Below, one piece after another: positions 6,589-13,802 of a stretch of 44,638 nt of DNA. Source of the DNA: an uncultured Clostridia bacterium (GTDB lineage Bacteria > Bacillota > Clostridia > Christensenellales > Aristaeellaceae); NCBI GenBank assembly GCA_946629635.1, contig CAMOYA010000007.1, positions 1 through 44,638 of the forward strand, read 5' to 3'. Both the position numbers and the translations under genes were made by a program. The stretch's first letter is position 1; every line of letters starts with the position of its first letter. The notes under the pieces were generated by a model, which ran no database searches, was not told the origin of the DNA, and was given only the letters and a program-made list of their open reading frames with translations.

Positions 6589-8841
6589 TTATCGGGCCGC
6601 GATGACAGCGGTCCAGGGCTTCGGGGAATTGGTGACAACGGAAGGCTCACCGCCGGATACGGATACTTCGCAGACGGCGTCGATCGTGCCGTCCGGAGCG
6701 GGAATCTCCACGGTGACCTTCTCGCCTTCCCGCAGACCGTAGCAGCGGAGCTCCACGTTCTGCGCATAATCGTAGTCCGGCTTTGCATCGCAGGCGCCCA
6801 TGGGCAGCACGCTTCCGCCGCGGACCATCAGCGGCAGGCTCAGGAAGCCGTGCTTTTCGGTTCTCCAGCCGCCTCCCTGCACGGTTTCCCCGGAGATCAG
6901 GCTGGTCCACCGGCCGGCGGGCAGGTAATAGGTCACCTGCCCGTCCTTCCGGAACACGGGCGCAACCAGCAGCCGGTCTCCCAGCATATACTGCCGGTCC
7001 AGATATTCACAGGCGGGATCATCGGGGAATTCCATCATCATGGGCCGCATCATCGGAATGCCCTTCTCATGCGCTTCCATGGCCAGACGATACAGATAGG
7101 GCATCAGTCGGCACTTGAGCTTCGTGAAGAAGCGGACGACATCCACGCTCTCCTCATCGAACAGCCACGGAACCCGATAGCTGGAGGAACCGTGCAGCCG
7201 GCTGTGGCTCGAAAGCAGACCGAAGGCCGCCCAGCGCTTGTATACATCCGCCGGTGCAGTCTGCTCGAAGCCGGATATATCATGGCTCCAGTAGCCGAAG
7301 CCGCTGTGGCTCATGCTCAGCCCCGCGCGCAGGGTTTCCGCCATGGATACATAGGAAGCGCTGTTGTCGCCTCCCCAGTGCACCGGGAACTGCTGCCCGC
7401 CGGCGGTGGCGCTGCGCGCGAACAGGATGGCCTCCTGCTCGCCCTTCTCCCTTTTCAGCAGGTCAAACACCATCTGATTATACAGGAATGCGTAGTAGTT
7501 ATGCATCCGGAGGGGATCCGAACCGTCGGACCAGACGATATCATGAACGGGGATCCGCTCGCCGAAATCGGTCTTCAGACAGTCGATTCCCTGATCGAGC
7601 AGCACCTTCAGCCGATCACAGTACCAGTCCCGCGCGGCAGGATTCGTGACGTCCAGAATGGCCATGCCCGCCTGCCACATATCCGTCTGCCAGACGCTGC
7701 CGTCCGTTTTCCGGACGAGATATCCCATCCTCCGGCCTTCCTCGAACAGCGGGGAGGCCTGCGCGATATAGGGATTGATCCAGCAGCACAGCTTGAGCCC
7801 GCGCGCATGATAGCGCCGGAGCATGCCGGCGGGATCCGGGAAGACATCCGGGTCCCAGGTGAAATCACACCAGTTGTAGGCCTTCATCCAGTAGCAGTCG
7901 AAATGGAACACCCGCAGGGGAATGTCCCGTTCCGCCATCCCGTCGATGAAGGAGGTGACGGTCTTTTCATCATAATCCGTGGTAAAGGAGGTGGAGAGCC
8001 ACAGGCCGAAGCTCCAGGCCGGGAGGAGGGCAGGACGTCCGGTCAGCGCCGTATAGAGGCTGACCGTCTCCTTCGGGGTGCTCCCGTAAATCAGGTCGTA
8101 GCACAGCGTTTCCCCGGGAACGGAGAACTGAACGCGCTCCACCTTCTCCGTCGCGATTTCAAACGAAACATCCGCAGCGTCCTCCACGAAGACGCCATAG
8201 CCCCGGTTTGTCATGTAAAAGGGCACGTTCTTATAGGCATATTCGCTGGCGGTGCCGCCGTCGGCATTCCACATGGTCACGGTCTGACCGTTCTTCACAT
8301 AGGGGGTGAAACGCTCGCCCAGGCCATAGACCGTTTCGCCTACGGCCAGGTCCAGAGAATCGATCATGAAGCTTTCCCCGCGCCGCTCCAGCGACGTCGG
8401 GCCATCCTCCTCCTTCAGGGCACGGGCGATGCCCCGGTAGCCGGTGGAGGTGAGGATTTCCCCCTGCTTTCCCAGGAAATCCACCTGCCAGACGCCTTCC
8501 TTCCGGACGGCCCGGACGGTCAGATCGCCGCTGCGCAGCGTGGCTTCATCCTCATGAATCGCGATATCGGGAACAAAATCCTCTTCATGGGTTTCGAAAT
8601 GGGGACCACAGTCCACCGCGCCGGCGAAATGCGTGATCCGCACCCGGACAATGTTCCGCCGGGGAGCGGAGAAGACCACCTGCAGCGCTGCGCTGTTCAG
8701 CACGTCCCCCCGGCCGCGGACCGGACGGCAGGCGGCCAGGAGGCGCAGCTCCCGATCCGTTTTTTCGGCCCGAACGCACTGGGCAGCGTAATCAATCCTG
8801 TATTCCGGCTTCGTCATCCAGTAACCGTTGGTGAACTTCAT
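6589..8841 (-). CDS. yicI: Alpha-xylosidase (glycoside hydrolase family 31, YicI type)
   Basis: The 750-residue product matches the length and plan of YicI: an N-terminal beta domain (to about 270), a TIM barrel (about 275-600) and C-terminal beta domains. The catalytic nucleophile is Asp425 in LKTDFGERIP and the acid/base Asp492 in HWGGDNSAS; the sequence MHNYYAFLYNQ after the nucleophile is characteristic of the alpha-xylosidase branch. It releases alpha-xylose from the non-reducing end of xyloglucan oligosaccharides such as isoprimeverose. No signal peptide, so cytosolic. GAGAGGAG precedes the ATG. Paired with the GH2 gene, it suggests use of plant hemicellulose fragments, though no sugar transporter lies nearby. 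The gene symbol is by family resemblance. Confidence 0.92.
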   Translation of the reverse strand: MKFTNGYWMTKPEYRIDYAAQCVRAEKTDRELRLLAACRPVRGRGDVLNSAALQVVFSAPRRNIVRVRITHFAGAVDCGPHFETHEEDFVPDIAIHEDEATLRSGDLTVRAVRKEGVWQVDFLGKQGEILTSTGYRGIARALKEEDGPTSLERRGESFMIDSLDLAVGETVYGLGERFTPYVKNGQTVTMWNADGGTASEYAYKNVPFYMTNRGYGVFVEDAADVSFEIATEKVERVQFSVPGETLCYDLIYGSTPKETVSLYTALTGRPALLPAWSFGLWLSTSFTTDYDEKTVTSFIDGMAERDIPLRVFHFDCYWMKAYNWCDFTWDPDVFPDPAGMLRRYHARGLKLCCWINPYIAQASPLFEEGRRMGYLVRKTDGSVWQTDMWQAGMAILDVTNPAARDWYCDRLKVLLDQGIDCLKTDFGERIPVHDIVWSDGSDPLRMHNYYAFLYNQMVFDLLKREKGEQEAILFARSATAGGQQFPVHWGGDNSASYVSMAETLRAGLSMSHSGFGYWSHDISGFEQTAPADVYKRWAAFGLLSSHSRLHGSSSYRVPWLFDEESVDVVRFFTKLKCRLMPYLYRLAMEAHEKGIPMMRPMMMEFPDDPACEYLDRQYMLGDRLLVAPVFRKDGQVTYYLPAGRWTSLISGETVQGGGWRTEKHGFLSLPLMVRGGSVLPMGACDAKPDYDYAQNVELRCYGLREGEKVTVEIPAPDGTIDAVCEVSVSGGEPSVVTNSPKPWTAVIAAR

Positions 8842-8884
8842 ATCGATTCTCTCCTCTCAAGATGAGATCGGGACAGTCCATACG

Positions 8885-8919
8885 ATTGTATCATTTCGCC
8901 GCCGGGACTACCATCCCGG
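8885..8919 (-). promoter_or_regulatory. Possible promoter and hairpin before the glycosidase pair
   Basis: On the minus strand the gap between the MATE stop and GH31 has an extended -10 TGATACAAT (8885-8893) without a convincing -35. It also has a hairpin, CCGGGA (8902-8907) with TCCCGG (8914-8919), that lacks a T-tract and so is not a good terminator. Readthrough from the MATE gene and a weak internal promoter are both possible. Confidence 0.4.
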
Positions 8920-8925
8920 AGCGGT

Positions 8926-10287
8926 TTACTGATCCACAATGCTGCGGCGGCGCATCCATCCGCCCTTTTTGTAGTAGACGACCAGCACAATGCTGGTGAT
9001 GGTCCAGGAAACGACATAGGACAGACACAGGGAGAAAAGCGTTCCGAAATGCGCGAAGACCGTGACGATCCAGACGATCCGGAAGAGGCAGATGCCGATG
9101 CCGATGATGGCGACGGGGCGCACCGCGTCCCCCACGCCCCGGAGCACCGCGGAGAGCACCTCCACCAGCACCCAGGTGAAATAATAGGGCACGAAATAGG
9201 ACATGATCAGATAGGTGGTATCCACCACCGCCGTATCCGTCGTCAGCAGGCGGAGCATCGGGATGCCCGTCAGCATCAGGAGGGCACTGATGCCCACCGT
9301 GACGGCGAAGGCCATGATCAGCCCCTGCTTTACACACTGCCGGACGCGATCCGTCAGACCGGCGCCGTGATTCTGGGCGATAAAGCTGGTGATGGCGGCG
9401 CCCATGGCATTGCTGACCGCCCAGTAAAACCCGTCCGTCTTTCCGCTCATCGCCCAGGAGGCCACCACGACGGTTCCCAGGGAATTGACGGCCACCTGGA
9501 TGATCGTATTGGACACGCTGTACATCATGTTCTGCACGCCGGAGGGAACGCCGAGCCGGAGCATGTTGCGCAGATAGACCCGCTTGATCCGCAGATTGCC
9601 GAATTCAAGACGGTATTCCTGGCCGCGCCGGCTCAGGCGCCATGTCAGCAGCACCGCATTGACCAGCTGAGAAACGACGGTGGCAATGGCGACGCCCGCA
9701 ACGCCCAAGCCGAAGACAATCACGAACAGGGCATCCAGAATGACATTGGTGACGCAGCCGACCACCATGTACAGAAAGGGATGGAACGAGTCCCCCACGG
9801 CGCGGAGAATGCTCGATTCCATGTTCAGAAGCATGATGAAGGGGACGCCGAGAAAATAGATCCGGAGATAGAGCACGGCGCCTTCCATCGTTTCGGGCGG
9901 CGTATTGAGCATTTCCAGCAGTGCGGGGGATGCAATGAGGCCGACCGCCATCAGCACGATGCCAAAGAGCGTCATGGCCGTGACCGCGCTGCCGATGGCC
10001 AGATTCAGATCATCCCGTCGGCCGGCGCCATAGATCTGGCCGATGACAACCGCGGCGCCGACGGTCATGGCGACAAAAAAGCCCACCAGCACGTTGATGA
10101 TCTGGGCGGAGCTGCCACCGACGGCGGCCAGCGCGTTCGTGCCCACAAAACGGCCGACGATCAGACCGTCGACCGCGTTATACAGCTGCTGCAGGATGGT
10201 TCCTGCGGCGATGGGCACGAAGAAGATGATCAGTTTTTTCCATACGGTGCCCGTTGTGAGATCATTTTTGCCTGTTGCTTTACTCAT
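8926..10287 (-). CDS. MATE family efflux transporter (second)
   Basis: This 453-residue, twelve-helix MATE protein has lobe-start motifs LIIFFVPIAAGTILQQLYNAVDGLIVGRFVG and MLRLGVPSGVQNMMYSVSNTIIQVAVNSLGTVVVASWAM. It is only distantly similar to the first MATE in the window, so this is not a recent duplication. The start chosen is the ATG at 10287; an in-frame TTG three codons upstream is less likely. The ATG lies inside the end of the upstream kinase-like gene (ATGAGTAA), giving an 8-base overlap and translational coupling. The substrate is unknown, but constant co-production with a kinase-like protein suggests a joint role. Confidence 0.92.
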   Translation of the reverse strand: MSKATGKNDLTTGTVWKKLIIFFVPIAAGTILQQLYNAVDGLIVGRFVGTNALAAVGGSSAQIINVLVGFFVAMTVGAAVVIGQIYGAGRRDDLNLAIGSAVTAMTLFGIVLMAVGLIASPALLEMLNTPPETMEGAVLYLRIYFLGVPFIMLLNMESSILRAVGDSFHPFLYMVVGCVTNVILDALFVIVFGLGVAGVAIATVVSQLVNAVLLTWRLSRRGQEYRLEFGNLRIKRVYLRNMLRLGVPSGVQNMMYSVSNTIIQVAVNSLGTVVVASWAMSGKTDGFYWAVSNAMGAAITSFIAQNHGAGLTDRVRQCVKQGLIMAFAVTVGISALLMLTGIPMLRLLTTDTAVVDTTYLIMSYFVPYYFTWVLVEVLSAVLRGVGDAVRPVAIIGIGICLFRIVWIVTVFAHFGTLFSLCLSYVVSWTITSIVLVVYYKKGGWMRRRSIVDQ

Positions 10288-10912
10288 GCTGCTCAAACCA
10301 GCGTCCGGAAAAATCCGCGACGGCCTCCGCCAGTGTTTTGATGTTCCAGTTGGATGCGTTCACCGTCAGGTCGAAGGAGCTGCCATCCCAGGCGGCCTTC
10401 CCGGTCAGCACCTCCCGGGTATGCCGGCGGCTCCGGTCAATCCGACGGATATTGCGGAGAATCTCCTTTTCCGAGAGCTGCTCCGCCTCCGGCCGGCGGC
10501 TTTCGTACCGGACACAGCGCGCCAGACGCGACTGAATGTCCGCACAGACGAATACCCGGAAGGGATTCGCATCATGCAGAATCACATCCGCGTCCCGCCC
10601 GACGATGATGCAGTCATTTCCGGCCTCGGCGATCTCCTCCAGAATTTCGCGCTGACGAAGCAGCAGCTCCGTTCCGGCGCTGTTTCCCCGGGAGAGCGCC
10701 TGCTGAAAGGAGTGTCGGTACGTCAGCTGATAATGGCCCCAGCCATGGGTGCTCAGCACCTGGCGCACATAGTCCGGGTGCAGCCCGTTTTCATCGGCAA
10801 GCGCCCGGATGATTTCCCGGTCGTAATAATCCCAGCCCAGCAGATCCGCCAGCCGCTTGCCGAGCTCCCGGCCGCCGCTTCCGAACTGCCTGCTGACCGT
10901 AATGATCCGCAT
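10280..10912 (-). CDS. Cytidylate-kinase-like family protein
   Basis: The 210-residue product starts MRIITVSRQFGSGGRELGKRLADLLGWDYYDREII, the P-loop and following helix of the cytidylate-kinase-like (Cytidylate_kin2) family, which is distinct from true Cmk. It also has the conserved IIVGRDADVIL and a basic lid (RYESRRPEAEQLSEKEILRNIRRIDRSRRHTRE). This group probably phosphorylates a small molecule or nucleotide, but no substrate is established to my knowledge. The start is the ATG at 10912, preceded by GGGGAGG; a longer open frame to 10975 would run across the promoter's -10. The gene is the first of an operon and overlaps the MATE gene. Confidence 0.88.
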   Translation of the reverse strand: MRIITVSRQFGSGGRELGKRLADLLGWDYYDREIIRALADENGLHPDYVRQVLSTHGWGHYQLTYRHSFQQALSRGNSAGTELLLRQREILEEIAEAGNDCIIVGRDADVILHDANPFRVFVCADIQSRLARCVRYESRRPEAEQLSEKEILRNIRRIDRSRRHTREVLTGKAAWDGSSFDLTVNASNWNIKTLAEAVADFSGRWFEQHE

Positions 10913-10940
10913 GCAAGATCCCTCCCCGTGAATCCTCCGT

Positions 10941-10949
10941 ATTATAGCA
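10941..10949 (-). promoter_or_regulatory. Extended -10 promoter of the kinase-like/MATE operon
   Basis: Read on the minus strand the sequence is TGCTATAAT, an extended -10 with a consensus hexamer (10941-10946), about 30 bases before the ATG at 10912. No strong -35 is seen, as is common for extended -10 promoters. Confidence 0.6.
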
Positions 10950-10987
10950 GAAGACAAAATGAATGAAAAGAACATTCAGCGGGCGGC

Positions 10988-11016
10988 TTGCGCGGGACGG
11001 AAGAAACGAATATAAT
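10988..11016 (+). promoter_or_regulatory. Promoter of the sugar isomerase-like gene
   Basis: TTGCGC (10988-10993), a 17-base spacer and a consensus TATAAT (11011-11016). The -10 overlaps the in-frame ATG at 11015, which shows that translation must begin further downstream. Confidence 0.72.
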
Positions 11017-11062
11017 GGAAAAAAAGGCTCGCGAGGCTCAGGAGGAAGGGGCGGAAGGAACC

Positions 11063-11857
11063 GTGAAAAAGCCGCTTTATGTCAATACCTGCGTATTCGG
11101 GACGGAAAAAATGGACCGCGTGCAGCACTATGCGGAAGCCTTTGGAGATCAGATCGGCTTTGAGGTGCTTCCGATGTTCGATCTGCCCGTCTTTGAGGGA
11201 AAGCTGGAGAAATGCATGCCGCTGCTGGGAAAAAAGAGGATCAGCTTTCACGAGCCCGTTTTCGAGGCGGAGCATACCGCGCTCCGGGGAACGCCGGAAT
11301 ACGACCTGACGATGTGGCATATCCGGAAAACCCTTGATTTTGCCAGGCGGCTCCATAGCAGCCATCTGACCTACCATCTGAACAACTGCGCAGTTCCTTC
11401 GGAGAACAAGGAGCGGATGCTGCAGGTGTCGCTGGAAAACCTGGATGAGATCAGAGCGCTCTTTGAGCCGATCGGCTGCAAAGTGTTTGTTGAGAATACC
11501 GGAACCATCGTCCAGGGCAACATGCTGCTGGATCAGGATGAATTCACGCAGCTGTGCCGGAAGGAACAGTTCGACGTGCTGATCGACATCGGCCATGCCA
11601 ACGCCAACGGGTGGGATCTGGAGCGCCTGATCGACGACCTGGCGGATCAGATCCGGGCCTATCATCTGCATAACAACGACGGATGCCATGACCAGCACCG
11701 GCGGCTGCATGACGGAACGATCGATTTTGACAGGATATATCGCAAAATGGCAGAGCGGACGCCGGAGGCGGAAATGGTGATTGAATACGTCCGGCCGGAC
11801 ATGGAAGGGGAAGGCCTGGACGTGGACATCCGCGAGATGCTCAGCAAAATGGAATGA
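11063..11857 (+). CDS. Sugar phosphate isomerase/epimerase family protein (xylose-isomerase-like TIM barrel)
   Basis: From the GTG at 11063 the product is 264 residues. The start is chosen because the promoter's -10 covers the in-frame ATG at 11015, and GGAAGGA lies just before this GTG. Hallmarks of the AP_endonuc_2/xylose-isomerase-like barrel are VFVENTGTIVQ, the metal-site stretch DVLIDIGHANANGWD, IRAYHLHNNDGCHDQHRRLHDGTIDF (His and Asp ligands) and the final Glu in MVIEYVRPDMEGEG. Such enzymes isomerise or epimerise sugars, inositols or related compounds with a divalent metal, in the cytosol. The substrate is not predictable. The gene is alone on its transcript, diverging from the kinase-like operon and converging on dapF. 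Confidence 0.85.
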   Translation: MKKPLYVNTCVFGTEKMDRVQHYAEAFGDQIGFEVLPMFDLPVFEGKLEKCMPLLGKKRISFHEPVFEAEHTALRGTPEYDLTMWHIRKTLDFARRLHSSHLTYHLNNCAVPSENKERMLQVSLENLDEIRALFEPIGCKVFVENTGTIVQGNMLLDQDEFTQLCRKEQFDVLIDIGHANANGWDLERLIDDLADQIRAYHLHNNDGCHDQHRRLHDGTIDFDRIYRKMAERTPEAEMVIEYVRPDMEGEGLDVDIREMLSKME

Positions 11858-11863
11858 ATCATC

Positions 11864-11907
11864 AAAAAACCGGGCAGCGGCCATATTGCACCGCTGCCCG
11901 GTTTTTT
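11864..11907. terminator. Bidirectional terminator between isomerase-like gene and dapF
   Basis: A perfect 11-base stem, CCGGGCAGCGG (11870-11880) with CCGCTGCCCGG (11891-11901), is flanked by six A's on the left and six T's on the right. It works in both directions for the two convergent transcripts. Confidence 0.95.
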
Positions 11908-11912
11908 GAACC

Positions 11913-12710
11913 TCAATCCAGTACTCCGTCAAAGACGAAGGTGGCCGGACCTTCCTGATAAAGGGGAGAGCTGGCGCCGCCGTCCCATTCGATGGTCAGC
12001 GGACCGCCGTTGAGCTGAAGGACTGCTTTCTTTCCGACCAGACCGTTGACCTGCGCCGCGACAAAGGCAGCGCATGCGCCGGTACCGCAGGCCATGGTCT
12101 CTCCGCTGCCCCGCTCCCACACACGCATCCGGATTTCCTCCGGGGAACGCACCGTGGCGAATTCCACATTGGTCCGGTTCGGAAACATCGGATGGTTTTC
12201 AATGATTCGCCCGATGCCATGAACATCAAAATGATCCGCATCGTCCACAAAGATGACCGCGTGGGGATTCCCCATGCTGACAAGCGTCATATGATACGTT
12301 ACGCCGCCAATCTCAATCTTTCTGCCGATCTCCTGCACCTCGGGGATGCCCATGTCCACCCGGATGGAGTCCGCCTTTCCGTCCTTCGGAGTGATCCGAA
12401 GGGTCTTGATCCCCGCTCCGGTCTTCAGGGTGATCTCCGTATGATCGGTCAGCCCGCGGTCGAAAACATATTTGCCGATACAGCGGGATGCGTTTCCGCA
12501 CATTTCCGCTTCGCTGCCGTCTGCATTGTACATGCGCATCTCAAAATCCGCAGCGTCACAGGGGCAGATCAGCACCAGCCCGTCGCTGCCGACGCCGGTG
12601 TGCCGGTCACTGATCCGGACGGAGAGGGCAGACGGATGATCCACCGTCTCCTCGAAACAGTTCACATACACGTAGTCATTGCCCAGACCATGCATCTTGG
12701 TAAATCTCAC
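11913..12710 (-). CDS. dapF: Diaminopimelate epimerase
   Basis: The 265-residue enzyme converts LL- to meso-diaminopimelate for lysine and peptidoglycan synthesis in the cytosol. It opens with FTKMHGLGNDYVYV, and the two catalytic cysteines are visible in EMCGNASRCIG and TMACGTGACAAF, so both half-sites are intact. The GTG at 12710 is taken as the start because AGGAGGG lies 9 bases upstream; a longer frame to 12791 has no site and no conservation. It is the last gene of a minus-strand operon with three uncharacterised proteins and ends at a strong bidirectional terminator. No other lysine pathway gene is present. Confidence 0.96.
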   Translation of the reverse strand: MRFTKMHGLGNDYVYVNCFEETVDHPSALSVRISDRHTGVGSDGLVLICPCDAADFEMRMYNADGSEAEMCGNASRCIGKYVFDRGLTDHTEITLKTGAGIKTLRITPKDGKADSIRVDMGIPEVQEIGRKIEIGGVTYHMTLVSMGNPHAVIFVDDADHFDVHGIGRIIENHPMFPNRTNVEFATVRSPEEIRMRVWERGSGETMACGTGACAAFVAAQVNGLVGKKAVLQLNGGPLTIEWDGGASSPLYQEGPATFVFDGVLD

Positions 12711-12741
12711 GAAGATTACCCTCCTGAATTGCAGCCCGATT

Positions 12742-13284
12742 TTAAACCACGGAGCTTTCGGCAGCCAGGGCGGTCCCGGCCATGCCGTCATGCGCCTGCG
12801 TCTCGGGGCTTTCAGCCGTCTGAGGATCCCGGCGGATGAAACGGTTCAGCTCCTGAAGACGGCTGATCCTGCCCTGGATGCGTTTCCCGGTCAATGTCTT
12901 GCTGCGATACCGGTCAAACAGGGCACGGACGCCCATGGTGACCGGTATGGCTGCCCAGAAGCCGGTCAGCCCCGTGACCGCCGCGCCTACGCCCATGGCG
13001 GCTCCGCTTTTGACCATCCGATATGCGCCATCCTTCAGTCCGGTCATTCCGGGCTTTCTGCCAAGAAGCACTTTGGTGCCTTCGCTGGCGGAAATGATGA
13101 TGAAGGGAAGCACGCCGGTCACGCTCTGGCTCAGCTCGGTCAGAATGCCGGTTTCCTCCAGCAGGCCGGTATCGACGGCGATCTCATCCGCATAGGTCAG
13201 CCCCATGGCAATCGTGTCCACCACGGTATCATGCTGCCGCTTTCTGTACTCCCGGACGAGCTCTTCATATGTCTTCATGTCCAT
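12742..13284 (-). CDS. Uncharacterised small protein with hydrophobic centre
   Basis: I do not recognise this 180-residue protein. The N-terminus is helical and charged (YEELVREYRKRQHDTVVDTIAMGL). The centre is Gly/Ala-rich and hydrophobic, with two likely membrane-contacting segments (about 55-72, GVLPFIIISASEG, and about 90-117, GAAMGVGAAVTGLTGFWAAIPVTMGV). A basic stretch (RYRSKTLTGKRIQGRISRLQELNRF) and a low-complexity tail follow. The layout loosely recalls EcsC-like proteins, but I would not assign it. Two starts are possible (ATG at 13284 or 13278) behind GGGGAGGTG. It sits 21 bases after the coiled-coil gene and 31 before dapF, in the same operon. Confidence 0.75.
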   Translation of the reverse strand: MDMKTYEELVREYRKRQHDTVVDTIAMGLTYADEIAVDTGLLEETGILTELSQSVTGVLPFIIISASEGTKVLLGRKPGMTGLKDGAYRMVKSGAAMGVGAAVTGLTGFWAAIPVTMGVRALFDRYRSKTLTGKRIQGRISRLQELNRFIRRDPQTAESPETQAHDGMAGTALAAESSVV

Positions 13285-13305
13285 TTCACCTCCCCAGGGT
13301 ATCCG

Positions 13306-13764
13306 CTAAAAGAACTTGTTGATGATCGTTACGATCACCCAGGCGCCGGCCGCAATGGCGACCAGCACGGTCAGATCCTTTATTATATTTCCGCGTTTTT
13401 TCTCTTTTTCCTTTTCCCGGACCTGAGCCTTGCCGGCCTGCCGCTCCAGCACGGCCAGCCGCTGACGCATTTCCGTCAGATCCCGGTCCCGGGCAGAGCG
13501 CTCCTCGTCCAGGGACGTTTCCATCAGCTCCAGGGAGCTTTCCAGGCGCTGGACGCGCTGATCCTGCTCGGTGACCATTCGCTCCACATCCCGATGGAGC
13601 CTGTTCTGGTCCTCACAGAGGCCCTCCGCAACGAGCGTCATCTCAGCGGTAAAGTTTTCCATCAGCTGGGCCGTATTTTCGCCCTTGACCATTTTCAGCG
13701 CGCTGCCGAGGATACCCAGCGGCTTTTCCGTGGTTTTCTTCTCCGTTAGCATCGTATCTGACAT
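13306..13764 (-). CDS. Uncharacterised coiled-coil protein with C-terminal membrane anchor
   Basis: This 152-residue protein has three parts: an N-terminal segment (about 1-45, KPLGILGSALKMVKGENTAQLMENF), a long charged helix likely to form a coiled coil (about 50-125, LHRDVERMVTEQDQRVQRLESSLELMETSLDEERSARDRDL), and a single C-terminal transmembrane helix (about 130-150, LTVLVAIAAGAWVIVTIINKFF) after a Lys/Glu-rich stretch. That is a tail-anchored topology with the coiled coil in the cytosol. No family is recognised. AAGGAG precedes the ATG, just after a hairpin (CGGTCAG/CTGACCG, 13784-13800). It is co-transcribed with a secreted protein and a small hydrophobic protein, so a scaffold or envelope role is a guess. 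Confidence 0.78.
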   Translation of the reverse strand: MSDTMLTEKKTTEKPLGILGSALKMVKGENTAQLMENFTAEMTLVAEGLCEDQNRLHRDVERMVTEQDQRVQRLESSLELMETSLDEERSARDRDLTEMRQRLAVLERQAGKAQVREKEKEKKRGNIIKDLTVLVAIAAGAWVIVTIINKFF

Positions 13765-13783
13765 TTTGATTTATCTCCTTTTT

Positions 13784-13800
13784 CGGTCAGTCCCTGACCG
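13784..13800 (-). other. Intercistronic hairpin beside the ribosome binding site
   Basis: CGGTCAG and CTGACCG form a 7-base stem with a 3-base loop directly after the stop of the secreted-protein gene and directly before the AAAAAGGAG site of the coiled-coil gene on the minus strand. The tail is A-rich, so it is not a terminator. It may tune translation or mRNA decay within the operon. Confidence 0.5.
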
Positions 13801-13802
13801 GT

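Noticed and set aside
4727..6742. 671-codon open frame on the plus strand opposite GH2
   Set aside because: It is the reverse complement of a well-supported glycosidase; the protein has no recognisable domain and no Shine-Dalgarno site.
11015..11017. ATG as the start of the sugar isomerase-like gene
   Set aside because: It overlaps the -10 TATAAT of the only good promoter and has a poor Shine-Dalgarno site; the GTG at 11063 is better placed.
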